The notes under the pieces are model-generated. The model was given only the letters and a program-made list of their open reading frames with translations. It was not told where the DNA came from and did no database searches. A stretch of DNA of 64,000 nt from Letharia columbiana (Eukaryota; Ascomycota; Lecanoromycetes; Lecanorales; Parmeliaceae). Shown in pieces: positions 21,635 through 32,899 of this stretch (positions are counted from its first letter, which is position 1; each line of letters begins with the position of its first letter). The position numbers and the translations under genes were made by a program. The stretch spans positions 1-64,000 of the forward strand of contig NW_023501122.1 of assembly GCF_014066305.1 (NCBI RefSeq). The letters are read 5' to 3'.

Positions 21635-22583
21635 TTGTAGTGCTGAGAGGGGTCGATGAACCCGAAGCCAGTCAGGATAGGGGGTTGAATGTGACGGAGA
21701 CAAGCACCGCAACTTAGCACCAAAGACTTGCAAAGTAGGCAAGGACTTGAGCTCCAGCTTGAAAGATTACTCTGTGATAGTCTGGGGTAAGTACAGTGGA
21801 GGCTTTGAGCTTTCCAGAAGGCTTGAAGTTTGGTATCGAGGGTGATGACGGGTGGTGTGAGGAAAAAGGAAGATGTTTGAAGGTAGGCTTTATATATATA
21901 TTGGCAACGACACAGAGTACTAGCGTAGCCGATATACTTGAGTCATATGACTCCAACAACACAGCTTCGAGGTATTACATTACCCAAAATGGCCGAGTGT
22001 GCTGAGGAGCCGCTAGTGCTCGACATAGCGGCGCTGAAGCATCAGTTTTCCAAGAGACGATAAGGAAAGCGCTTGTTAAAATGTCTTATATGTTTATATA
22101 AGGATAATGTGCCTAAACGTTCAAAAAGATTAGAAAGGTAAATATCTTTGTATTTGAGATGTCTCGTTCTGGAGGTTGCGTTGTCGGAGAAGACGATGTT
22201 CGTTTCCAGCACCTTCTTGTACTTACGATGCACGGACAGCGGCACAGTAATTCGTTTGGGTTACGCAATTACTCGCAAGAAACCTAGGCTCGATTTGACA
22301 GCTGTGATCTTCGTCTGTGTTGACGTTCTGGACTCAATTCGGTGGTACAAGTCCGCTTGTCCTTGTTCTCATCGACTGTGTTTCCTACATGCATAAGTCG
22401 AACAGCGAACTCAGTGTGTTTCTTTACCACAAAGTTGTGCAAATACGGCAAGGAAGGAGCCCTGAGGTCTGTCACTTGTCTTTGTAGAATAATGAAAGAC
22501 GCGTAAACCGAATTAAAAAAGAGCTTCCCTCCTTCTCTCCACCAGTCCAAAACTGTGTTCCTTTTCAAGGGTACCAAGCTTCT
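21635..22583. other. Intergenic
   Basis: Promoter side of the coiled-coil gene at 21634 and 3' flank of the P450. No gene or repeat was recognised. Confidence 0.5.
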
Positions 22584-24233
22584 TTAGGTCGGCGTTAGTA
22601 CAACCTTGGTCCCATGCAAGTTACAGGCCGTGAGGGCGATGCTCTCCGTCCACGGCCTGTCATCCCTACTTTCCACTTTCGCAAATCTTTGCATCAACCT
22701 GACTGTCGTATACCCTGCTTCCGTAAGCGCATACTGCTGCCCAATGCACACTCTCGGCCCGCCGTTGAACGGTAAGTATTCCCACGTAGGCCGTATATGT
22801 TCCCACCTCTCCGGCTTGAACTCTTCGGCGTCCGAGCCGAAGTATTCAGGACGGCGATGCATGGCCCAGACTGTGTAGTTCACGAGTTGGCCTTTGCGGA
22901 CTAGGATGGGAGACTTGCCCTTGGGGCCGCCGCCAACCGGGAGGATGGTGTCGGTTGTAGCCTCGCGGCTGTTGAAGGGGATGACGGGATCAAGGCGGAG
23001 AGCTGTAAGGGTTTAGCTATATGGCCAGGCACAGTTAGTGGACGGAGTTTGCTTACATTCGTTTATTACTGCCTTCAGGTACTTCATCTCTTTGAGCTGC
23101 TCGAAACTTGGTCGATTCCCATGCAGTGTCTCATCTATTTCCCTCCGAAGCTTATCCCAAATGTCAGGTCGTCTTGCGAGAGTGAACCACATATTGCCCA
23201 AGAGACTGGCAGTAGTATCCCGGCCAGCCAGAAGCACATTCAACATCTCGTCTCGAATGCGCACTGGATCGTCAGTGGCCTTGACGAGTTCATGCATGAA
23301 GACATACCGGCCGTTCTTCGAGGTTGACTTTTCCGGATCACGAATGAAGTCTTTTCGGTATCGGAGGCCCTGCTGCACATACTTTCCTACATAATCATTC
23401 ACGATCTTAATGTCCTTTTTGGATTGTTTTGGCGCGCGATAAAAGAAGCTTGATCGGATGTGGTTCTGCACTTCGAGTTGCGATCGATGCCATGCTTCAG
23501 CAAAGTCGAGATTGGCTCTCGATTCTGGGGAGTCTCTTCCTAACAGCACATCGGTAGACTCGCCAAATAGAAATTCGCTTGCCGTATCGATGGTGAGACC
23601 AAAGAAAAGGTCTTGAAGGTCAACGGTCGTCTTTCCGTCCTTCGGGATGGCATCGATCATAATGCTCAAGTGTTCCTCGAAATTATCTAAATCCGCGACT
23701 TGATCTCGGGAAAAATTAGGCCTTATGAGCTCTCGGGAGTGTTTCCAGTCAGCGCCGTCATTAGTGAAAATCCCGAAGCCAAGCAGTGGATAAAAGGCCC
23801 TCTTTCTTGGGGCAGGTAGCTCGTAATCCTTGAAATTTGTGGCCAAGACGGTCTTGACATTCTCTGCCTCGACGGTAAAAACAACGGTCAAGTGAAAAAA
23901 CTTTGACAGTCAGTATTGCATTCAATTGTACTTTGGATGAAGGCTCACCTTTCCGATATGTGTATTGCCGTATTCTCGGTATCTTTCCTGGCTGGCCTTT
24001 TCAAGTCTATGCTCTTTCGCGGCGCTCCTGATCATCCTTACCATCTTAAGCCTGTACACGTAGGGTAACCAGGACTGGTCATCGAGAGATTTCGGCGGTT
24101 CGCAACCATGCTCCTTGATGATCCGACGGCGGGCAATCCTAGTGGTGATTTGCTTGTAGGCGAAGTAGCCTGCCTGTACCAGAGTATAGCATGCTACGAA
24201 GAAGAACAAAGGGATTCTCAAGAAGGGAGTCAT
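22584..24233 (-). CDS. Cytochrome P450, CYP52-like
   Basis: Model: complement(22584..23002, 23057..23900, 23949..24233), 515 aa. The start ATG at 24233 is followed by a membrane anchor ([20 protein letters not shown]). Intron 1 (GTGAGC, branch CTGAC, CAAAG) and intron 2 (GTAAGC, branch CTAAC, TTACAG) both keep the frame. P450 hallmarks in order: I-helix [13 protein letters not shown]; the K-helix E-x-x-R completed across intron 2 (ESLR); PERW in the meander; heme-binding [12 protein letters not shown] with the cysteine ligand. The AGRDTT helix and the [17 protein letters not shown] block resemble fungal CYP52 n-alkane/fatty-acid omega-hydroxylases, so oxidation of long-chain aliphatics at the ER is likely but the substrate is inferred. 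It sits in no visible biosynthetic cluster. Confidence 0.93.
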
Positions 24234-25004
24234 GATGGTGCTCGAGAGAGATTGAGTGGTAAGGTGGAATTAGAAGAACCGTCACAGGAGGTTGAGGTCC
24301 ATAGGAACCAGCTCACACAGAATTTTTTTTGTGATTTGACTTCTCACAGAAAGGGGCGGCGGAAACTTGAGGGCGGAGCGTTGCCGGTTCTTGGGTTAGA
24401 GCTGACCAACCCGCTACGGCGTAACTGAGCCTGACTGAACATTGATGAGGCACAGGAGCTTCTCTCATGAGAAGCTGTTTCACAACGGTCGTCGGCTGCT
24501 TGCGTGCAGTTGGTATGAGCCGAGGAACGCTAGAATGACGAAGCCGAAGCATAAGCGGGAAGGAACAACGAGCTAGGCCCATATAATCGTCTAGCATGAG
24601 GATGTCAGAGGTATGGGGGCGTACCTAATCCAAGGCTCACGACTTGTCAGTGCACGCTTGAAAAGCAGAGGAGGCAGAGGACGAGAGTGTGATAAAATGA
24701 TTCTTTATCATGATGCAATCGGTGGGGTAGAGAGTACTCTCAATGTAGTCTTCGGTCCTCCTCGGTCCTCCGGGATGGTGGACTAGAATAGTTCGCTTGC
24801 GCCACGCAGCCAAAGGAATTCGGTGAAACCTTTTATTAGCGTATGCAGGAAACGTTACAATCCTTGGCACTGAGAATTCCCACACATCACACCAAGAATA
24901 GTAGTGAATAGCTGAATTTTCCCACATATCTGAATTCCACTGCTTTCTTCGTCGCAAGTGAAGCTTCTATATCTCGCTCTTTCTGCTACTATGGCCTTGC
25001 GAGT
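24234..25004. other. Intergenic with left arm of an inverted repeat
   Basis: Upstream of the P450. Contains the 24834-24914 repeat arm. No gene is supported. Confidence 0.5.
24834..24914 (+). repeat. Inverted repeat, left arm (~80 bp)
   Basis: Starts TATTAGCGTATGCAGGAAAC and is the reverse complement of 25330-25408 with about six differences. It carries a fragment of the same coding-like sequence found in the minus-strand copy. Confidence 0.88.
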
Positions 25005-25840
25005 CTATGACTCCATAAGGGCCGTACGCTTACGGGCGGCTTTGGCACCGGGGGCTTCAGGTCTGGTACCGGAAGTAGCTGCGCTTGGTTGACTGAGGTT
25101 AAGGCCTGACTTGCTACTCTTAGCAATCGCTTGAGTATGGGAGGACGCCTTTTTAGATCTCTTGAATTGTCTGGTCGGAGGCGAGGTCGATAGTGGGGGA
25201 GGGGACCCCTGACTGCGTCGATTGGGAGTTATGTGGAATTACTAAGAAGAAACACCAAGAAATGGCTAAGCGAGGTATACAGGAATTTCACTTATTACGA
25301 GTGTTGAAAAGGTTGAAAGGGAGAAGATGCAGCTATTCACTACTATTCTTGGTGGGGTGTGGGAATTCTCAGTGCCAAGGATTGTACCGTTTTCTGCATA
25401 CGCTAATACCGTGTAGATGTTTCCATCCCCAAACATGCAATCACCATTCGCGAGAAAGTTGAGCCTCCGGTACAAAGACCGACTGGGAAGCTTGCCAGTT
25501 TCATCTGCCGTGTAAGATTTGGCGTACTTCCAAGTATTAGAGACTGAAAATACATCGTCACTTCACAGAATAATCCTGACACGAGAGGCGAAAGAAGAGC
25601 CTACAACCTCAGCTTGAGACAGCCGTGCAGAGCTGGAAATTCGTTGCCATAGTGTAAGGCGAGGCATCCTGATGAAAGTCTGCCGCTCATTAAATTATCC
25701 GCGCCGAGACGAGGACCACGGCTGTTAGCATGTGCTCCTCCATGGTTGTGAATGTGGAATCTAGGATAGCCGGAGCTCGAATGGGTCTTAGGGAGAGTCA
25801 CTATCCGACTTATCCGACTACCGACCCCAAGGAGCTTCAC
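25005..25840 (-). pseudogene. Possible gene or gene remnant, minus strand
   Basis: Three coding-like stretches follow each other on the minus strand. 25840-25601 has RFHIHNHGGAHANSRGPRLG. About 25530-25265 has YTADETGKLPSRSLYRRLNF then MFGDGNIYTVLAYAENG. 25260-25005 is basic and Ser/Pro-rich (RRSQGSPPPLSTSPP, AARKRTALMES) and ends in TAG. They lie in different frames, and I could not join them with convincing splice sites or find an ATG. Part of the middle piece is duplicated in inverted orientation at 24834. It could be a real multi-exon gene or a rearranged remnant. No domain recognised. Confidence 0.35.
25330..25408 (-). repeat. Inverted repeat, right arm (~80 bp)
   Basis: Partner of 24834-24914. 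About 415 bp separates the arms. This arm lies inside a longer coding-like minus-strand frame. Confidence 0.88.
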
Positions 25841-26480
25841 AGCAAACTATTAAGGCCAATCCGCCGTGGCTGGTGACGTGGCTGGTGACATGGCAGTTTT
25901 CCTTTTCATCTCTAACCGCATAGAACGAAGGTATTACTTGTAGAGACTTCTCCTAGACAGATCCGTGGGGAGAAACAACCGTATCTCACTTATCGCTTTA
26001 CTCTGTATATTCCGCCGCCCCTTACATCTTTCTTGCCATTTCTCTATCGATCTTATATACATAAACAAGTTACTGTCCTATCAGGTCAGGTCTTTTAGAC
26101 TCCGATTGGTGATCAGAGCTCATTGGCTGATCATCCCGGGCTTCAGCCCTTCAGCCCTTCGGATTCGCCCCAGGGCGGGGTCTGGCCTTTGTATTGCTTC
26201 AACACTACGAGGTAGGTGTTGAAGCAGGGAGTGCCCTCGCTGTTGGCGGTCCAATCTTCTTCTCTTTTTTCCTACCATCTTTCATAGTTTCCTCCGGTAA
26301 GGTCAATTTCTAATCCCAAAACCATCAATCCAGGCCAAGAGTTATTGGTGATACTCTGAAACTACCTGCATCTTTTGTCTTGAGACTCCACTAAGATCTA
26401 TAGAGCTCCACATTTCTTCTACTCCTGGTGTTGTCGATCTTATACGTACTAGCCGCATTTCCTGCCCGAACCTGCCACAC
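25841..26480. other. Intergenic and promoter region
   Basis: Upstream of the 26481 gene. An 11-bp stem (TGCTTCAACAC / GTGTTGAAGCA, 26195-26226) with a 10-nt loop lies about 255 bp before the start codon. No gene. Confidence 0.5.
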
Positions 26481-29251
26481 ATGCATCCCTTATCGAAAGC
26501 CAGCATGGCTAAGTCCCTGGAGCCGAGAACTTCGGCGAGCTGCCCAGCAACAATGAGCAAGAAATCAACTATATCTACGCCAACTCTGTTTAGAGATGTG
26601 GGCACTCCAGCAACGTTCTATACGAAAAGTGCGCAGGCGCTCCAGAAATATCTGAAGAATGCAAGAGAGGCGTCATACAAAGAGAAGAAGGTAAATCGTA
26701 CACTCGATTGGATGTAAAGTTGACCCTCCTGCTGACAGTTACAGATGAACGAGAAAAAGCCAGGGTACCTGATAAACATATCTCGAAAAGCGGCGAAGGT
26801 ATGCGGGAGGCAGCCACCATTGACTGGAATTTGTCTTGCTAATATATCTAGATTGCCATTGCCGAAGATGACAAAAAGGTCGTCGTCAATTGCCCCACAA
26901 ATTCCGACTGGGGCACAATGGTGGCCAAGTTAGGATATAACCAGCACAACCACCCATCAAATAGGGCGGGTGAGGTGCTTCCAGCCAAGCAAAACGCTGC
27001 TTTGAGGACATTACCAACCTCCAAGACCGCTTCGATAGCCGTACCTATCGATCAGCGATGTGGGCCTTTGGTCGAGTCTCAAGAGCACCCTTCAACTGTT
27101 CAACGAGACACTCCTGTAGTAGGAGAACCACTCGGAGTCACTCAAGACCAAGGACAGCCTGTGGAGTCAACGAGTAATCAAGATAACGCGGGAGCAACAC
27201 ACGCAGACGCGGCTCCCGTTCGGATCCATGGTCAGGAATCCCGCAATACTGACGCCACCTACCCAGGCTCTCGTTCTAGGTCTCCATGTGTTGCTGATGA
27301 CCCGCTTGCCGCGGATCGATCACCCAATTCGGAGCCATCCATATTTCTAGGTAAGTGATCACTATACTTTGACATGTCCCCTAGGCTAAATTGAACAGTG
27401 CCGAGCCCTCAAAAGCTGAGGCAGCGGTGTAGCGCCCCAGCGATTATCACAATCCGACAATCCCGTTCTGGCTCCGACAGCACTTTGGTCAATCCCTCAC
27501 CGTCTACGCCCACTACACCACCACCGTTACCTTCAGACTTCCCAGTCACTAAGATCACGAAGCGCGAGGGAGAAGCGGATGCTATTCAAGATTCGAGGGC
27601 ATCTGCCCCCATTGATCCACCAGACTTTGACCGTATCGGTCCATACCAAGTCTTAGATGCATGGCAAGATGGTGTGGCAGGTGCCATGAAGGAAATCAAG
27701 GCTGTCCAAAACATGGAATGGGCAGAACGTCTAGCAAGAGCTGTTGTCGAAGCCAAGGCGGCGAAGGATGAAGAGTGGGCAGACCGCTTGGAGAAGGCTG
27801 TAGCCCAAGCGGAGGCAGCGAAAGACAACGAGTTAGAAGCATTTGATCAGTTCAAGGAGTCCAACCATACCAACGCGATCAAAGACTTGGAAGAAGATCA
27901 CGAGTACGAGATGAAGGAACTCGAGGAAAAACACAATGAAATCCTTGACGAGCTTACTACCAAGAACGCTGAAGCTCTTCAACAGCTCACCAAAGAGTAC
28001 GGTGCCGAGGCTCGGAGACTGGAATTGAGACGTGTTCAAGGAGCAAAGGAAGTGAAGAAATTGAAGGAGGATATGATCGAAATGGAAGCCGAGAAGATGA
28101 CGACGGAGAAAAGACTAGTGCACATGACTGGCCAGAGAGACGCCTTGCACAAGGCCTTTGCCGCCATGACGGGCCGATCGCCATCTCAAGATATCGAGGC
28201 CTTGGAGCCTTCGCAGAGCGACCAATGCCTCAACAAATGCCGTGAGGAAGTGGGAGTTAATAATGACATTGCGGACCAGGAATCCCTACCCGCAATCAAC
28301 GTTGGGGCACATACGGCTAACAAAATAGAGAATCCAGCCACAGACTGCGGCACTCTTCAACCAGATCCGCAGGGTCAGAAGACTCAAATGCCAATAACTC
28401 CCAATCCCCTCTACTCACGACTGCGATTGGTGGAAAATGAAAACGTCCAGCTCCACGCAGACCTAGAACGGCGCCACGAGGACGTAACATACCTCATTGG
28501 GAAGGCCGACAGTTTACGCGCGTTGTTGGAAGAAGATGCAGCAAAGGCGGACACCTACGCGGACACCATGCTTCATAAGGAAGTCATCGAAGACCTCAGA
28601 ATCCGTCTCACACAATCATACGAGGCCGCAGAGCGGGAGAGGTTTGAAGTACAGCGCCTGTGCGGCCAGATTGACATCGTCACTGCGGATATGGAGAGGG
28701 GAAAGCTGGAGCGACAACTGGCTGTGAAGGATAAAGAAACTGCTTGGGAGCAGAACAAAACCTTGCTCCAGAATCTCAAGGGAACGTTCGAAAAGAGTGA
28801 TTTCGATACGGCGTTCTGGGCCCACTACGAGTCTTTGGCGAAAGAGAAGGAGGGTCTTGAGGGCGAGCTCAGCGGCTACAAGCGACAGCGTCGCGATATG
28901 ATGGAAGAAGCCGTCGAGCTGAAGGTCAAGATTGCAGAGCTTGAGCTCGGTGTGCCCAAGGACGATGACGATTTCCAGGACCTCAAGAGCCAGGTCCTCA
29001 CGTTGCAGGTCGGTAAAGACGTTCTCAGGGCCGAACTCGACTTCCAGCTCGCGGAGCAAACGAATCGACAGGAGGGGCAACAGATGCCTCAGGGTCTGCG
29101 CGATACCCAAGATCAGGTCCTTGAGCGAAAGAATGCGGAGATTGCCCGAGGCCGCGCGGTGGAGGAAGGCGGGCATGGAAGGGACATTCAGCCAGCAGAA
29201 GAGCTTGAACCCTGTGCGGATACACCTAAGTCCGATTACGGTTTTTTTTAA
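26481..29251 (+). CDS. Long coiled-coil protein, four exons, function unknown
   Basis: Model: 26481..26690, 26745..26798, 26852..27350, 27399..29251; 871 aa. All three introns are short with GT/AG ends and keep the frame (phases 0, 0, 1). The N-terminal exons encode a Lys-rich helical region (ALQKYLKNAREASYKEKK, PGYLINISRKAAK, then VVVNCPTNSDWGTMVAKLGY). A disordered Ser/Thr/Pro region with GSDSTLVNPS follows, a motif shared with the 5.7-kb gene. From about residue 330 the protein is almost continuous coiled coil, with two near-repeats AERLARAVVEAKAAKDEEWA and ADRLEKAVAQAEAAKDNELE. An alternative start is the ATG at 26505. No known domain was recognised. Confidence 0.85.
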
Positions 29252-30433
29252 GGACTGGGAGAATGTGATGGACGCTCTGTGGTCCAGACAGTGGTCTCAG
29301 AGCTCTTGCGAATCGTGAGAGATGATAGGAAAAATGAGGTTGGATCATTTTTGCACTGTTTGTGTACGAGATACCCCAGCGATGCGTTTTCAGCGCCTGT
29401 TCAAAGACGCAATTACTGCAGCGTAATGGTGCAGGATAGTACCGTCTTGGTTTGATGTGACCAGAGTATTCTGTGCATTCACCGATAGCTATGTCTTCTA
29501 TACAATAAATATAATATATCGCTTAGATTGAGGGAGATAATCCTTTCAAAGCAGCATCACCGTCACTCCGTACTCTTGCATTTTTCTTCGTATATTGAAT
29601 GAGTTGCTGATGGGATCACTGTTTGTTGACGATATTGATCGCACCAACTTCTAGGTAATCAGAGGATCGAGCAAAAATGATGCAGAAGGGGGTGGATGAA
29701 GCAGGTGAGGATTTTGAGGATTAAGGCGGGCCCTCGTGAAGATGGAAGTCGAAGGTTTAAAAGCTCTGTAGGGAAGCAAATTGTTGAGAGGGGGTAATGA
29801 CCCTGAACACTTCGTCGTTTCAATTTTGGCACAGTTTTGTGAGTAGTATTTGGGATGAGTTGACTGATTATTTAGAAGAATTTAGAATCAAACTTCAGCG
29901 TGGCTCTTTCCTACACAATCAGTAAAATACCTGGATTCATCAACCCCTACAAGTACCTGTTCTCTAGACTAGTTCTATAAGCTATAGATATACTGGCCAT
30001 TTGTCTCTCTTACTATGGTGATTTCAGAAGACAAACCAGGGTCTTGGTAAGTTGATGGAAATTTCCTTTCCACTCGTGGATTCCAGAAGTGAGTTACTTG
30101 ATAGAGCGAGGACGCCAATAGAAGCGACGTGCCGCTGAGTGGAGATATCTATTGGTGTCCTCGCTTATCAAGTAACTCACTTCTGGAATCACGAGTACTC
30201 TTCAAGCTTGAAAGACCGAACAAGACATAGAAACGATTTACTCTAACAGGAGATACAATGATAGAAATCCCCCTCTTATACAGGACGTAATGCTTCGCGC
30301 GAGCAACAAATGAAATATTCCGACGCTGCCCCTAGAACATCAAACATCGACATGAACATAAACCCCGTCGCGAAAATAACTAGCGCTGTCCTTTCCAGAA
30401 CAAATCTCTTTGTCCCACTTCTTTCTCCCCTCT
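29252..30433. other. Intergenic with a long hairpin
   Basis: Convergent 3' flanks of the genes ending at 29251 (+) and 30434 (-). It contains the 30072-30196 inverted repeat and nothing else recognised. Confidence 0.5.
30072..30196. repeat. Near-perfect ~50-bp inverted repeat (hairpin), 25-bp loop
   Basis: The left arm 30072-30122 begins ACTCGTGGATTCCAGAAGTG. The right arm 30148-30196 is its reverse complement except for two single-base gaps and one G/A change. Neither arm is coding. It is able to form one long stem if transcribed. Confidence 0.93.
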
Positions 30434-31937
30434 TCACCTCATCATCAAAGCCTGCTGAACGCGTCTACTCGCTTGTGCGTTCGCACTGTGGGCTTCTCTC
30501 TCTGCTTTTTCTAGCAGCTTTCTTTTACTCTTTCTTCGCCGCTTTTGATTCCGGCTGGGCTCGGATGCGGTCCGGGTGTACTTGGGCGTCTCCTTCTTGC
30601 GGGCGCTTTCCTCTTTCAACATCTTCTTCTTCAGCTTCTTTTCTCTGAGTTTTTTCTCTTGAGGTGACTCATTCTCAGGCGCATCAATCTCCCGCGTCTC
30701 CTCCTTGGGCACCCCTTCCTCAGGCACCTTCTCCTTCGGCATGTTCTCCTCAGGATTCACATCCTTCGGTACGCCATCTTCAGCTGTCTTCTCTTTCGGT
30801 TGGATGGTCACCAATGGAGGACTCTGTCGCTCAAACGAAAATATACCCGTCGACGTAGGCTGAGAGACTTGTGCTGGGAAGGACGGCAACGAACCAGTGA
30901 AAGAGACTGGGTCACTGTTTCCTCCAAAATTGAATTCATGAAACTGCATAGGCAAAAAAGTCTCTCTGGTTGTGCCAGAGGCGGCTTCTTTCCGGGCATC
31001 TGTGGCTTCGCCGCGTTGCCCTGCCTCTGGGTTCTTAGGCGTATTCTTTACTTCTGCTGGGTGCAGTGTTACGACTGGAGACTTCCCCTTGGACTTTGCC
31101 TCGAGGTCTGCGGCTGGCGCTGGCTGGAAACAAGATGGCTTATTCCCGGCAGCGGTGAACGAAGTACCTTTCCAGATGTCTTGAGTACTTACTTTCCCTG
31201 CAGTCGAAGGGTCTAGCGATATCTACCTTCTCAATATCATGCTCGGTGTCATCTGTCTTCACGTCTTCGACCGGAGACGTACCGACAAGCTCGGTAGCAG
31301 CAAGCTCAGATGACTACGAGGAACTGGTAGACGCCACTTCTTCGGCAGATCTCGGTGAGGTGGGCGATGACGACCCCGAAGTGCTCTCAAGCAATGTCTC
31401 ATCGTGAGGTGAAACCGAAACCGAACAATTACGACCAATGGCCAGAGGCGCAGGCTCAGCGGGCGACAGCACTGACGAAAATTTCCAGCCCTTGAATAGG
31501 GGATGCGCTGGATGGAAAGCGTAGGGCCCATCCACACAATTTTCTTGTCTCGCAAACATCGCAGGTACTTCCGCCAGTCTCGCCGACGGACATGGTGTTA
31601 TGCAAGTTCCGTCCGCCAAAGCCGTTGACGGACATGGAGAGAAGAAATCTATAATGGCAGTCTGCTCTACCGTTGAGACTTCTGGGGCAGTATTATCTGG
31701 AGCCGTCTCCACGGGCTGTCCATGTCGTTCTGCCAATGACGTACCTGCCACCACGATGTCCTGTGACTAGTTGAAGACCCAGAAGGCGGTCATCTCGGGC
31801 TGTTGTTCGGAGCCCTTGAATCAGAGTCAGTCTTAGCGACAGGATAGGATGACGGCATGGTTATCACCTACCTCTTGACCTTTCATGAAGATGTGCTTGA
31901 GAAGATCTGGTCCGAACCTTTTTTTGCTGTTTTCCAT
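30434..31937 (-). pseudogene. Paralogue of the 32.9-kb gene with an in-frame TAG
   Basis: Frame-consistent model: complement(30434..31119, 31193..31766, 31872..31937), 442 codons. Exon 1 encodes 22 residues from the ATG at 31937 (MENSKKRFGPDLLKHIF). Introns are GTAGGT/CTAG and GTAAGT/CCAG. Exon 2 contains AEVPAM then YAFHPAHPLFKGWKF, which align with AEVPAI and HVFNPQQPLFL of the divergent gene. A TAG at 31314-31316 interrupts it, yet the same frame continues in protein-like sequence (SSELAATELVGTSPVEDVK) through the next intron. Exon 3 has FHEFNFGGNSDPVSF, EKK-rich repeats and a basic tail ending ALMMR. It is either a pseudogene by one nonsense change, readthrough, or a shorter 3' gene starting inside. 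No good alternative splice removes the TAG. Confidence 0.65.
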
Positions 31938-32899
31938 ATCGACAATACCAGCAAATTCCACATTGCAAGGCGACGTTGACGATGATGTGGTTACGGTCGA
32001 ATAGATTGCAGGAGATAAGGATTGATGAGATTGATGAAGAATATCGCTAGGCAACAGTGCTATTGATGGTAGATAGACTGCACTGGTGGAGAATGTCACA
32101 AGTGAATTTGCTTATATGGAATGCGCTAGCACGTCAACACCCAGTTTAGAAGAGTCATGAGAGAGATATTCGAATCCTCTTGCCACCTTATTGTTGGCGA
32201 TCACACCCAACCGGGACGCGTGGGAAAGACGATTAGTCAAGGGTTTTGCTGTGTTGACGATACCCTCAAGGGAGAATTCCGGACTCCAGGACAGGGGCGA
32301 GAAAGATCTCGCTCTCGCTCTGGCGCACTACCATGCTGTCCGCTTTTGGTACCAGGACTCTCAAAAGTATTTATAGAGGGAGAGTGTCGGCAGGAGGGTT
32401 ACCTCGATTGAGGTGCTAGGAACCCTGAATGAGTCCTTCTCGCCGACTTATATAAGTCTCTTACGATGGCTGCGGAGGTCCTGGTGGTAGATTTCTTGGC
32501 ATTCCTCTTCCACTTACTTCTTTCGGCTTCTCTGAATGTGTGTTGGATCATGTTTTAGTTCCAACCTGTGTCAATGAGCAACGACACAACTATGGGTGTG
32601 ATTGCTACTTAAGTATATAAGGGAACTCCTTTCCTTCATCTTCCTCCTTCTTCCATCTTCCACCACACCAAGACTCTTCGACCTCCTACTCTGCTTCGCA
32701 TAGCATCAGTAAACCTTTCGATCATCGATAGCATTATTGCTGATCATCCTTCACCATTTCCTGATCACACACCTCTAGCACATCAAAGCAGCTTCATAAC
32801 ATCCACAAGCCGTTGTTGTCTTGCAGGAAGTAGTAGTTGCTGGTGTTGTCGACATCGATATCCACAAGCTCATCCTGGATGTTCGTTGATTAGCACATC
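31938..32899. other. Shared intergenic region of a divergent gene pair
   Basis: 962 bp between the start codons at 31937 (-) and 32900 (+). T/C-rich tracts lie at 32630-32700 before the + gene. No other feature. Confidence 0.5.

Noticed and set aside
31314..31420. An intron removing the TAG at 31314, since TAG could be a 3' splice site
   Set aside because: No acceptable GT donor lies within the preceding ~100 nt that keeps the frame.
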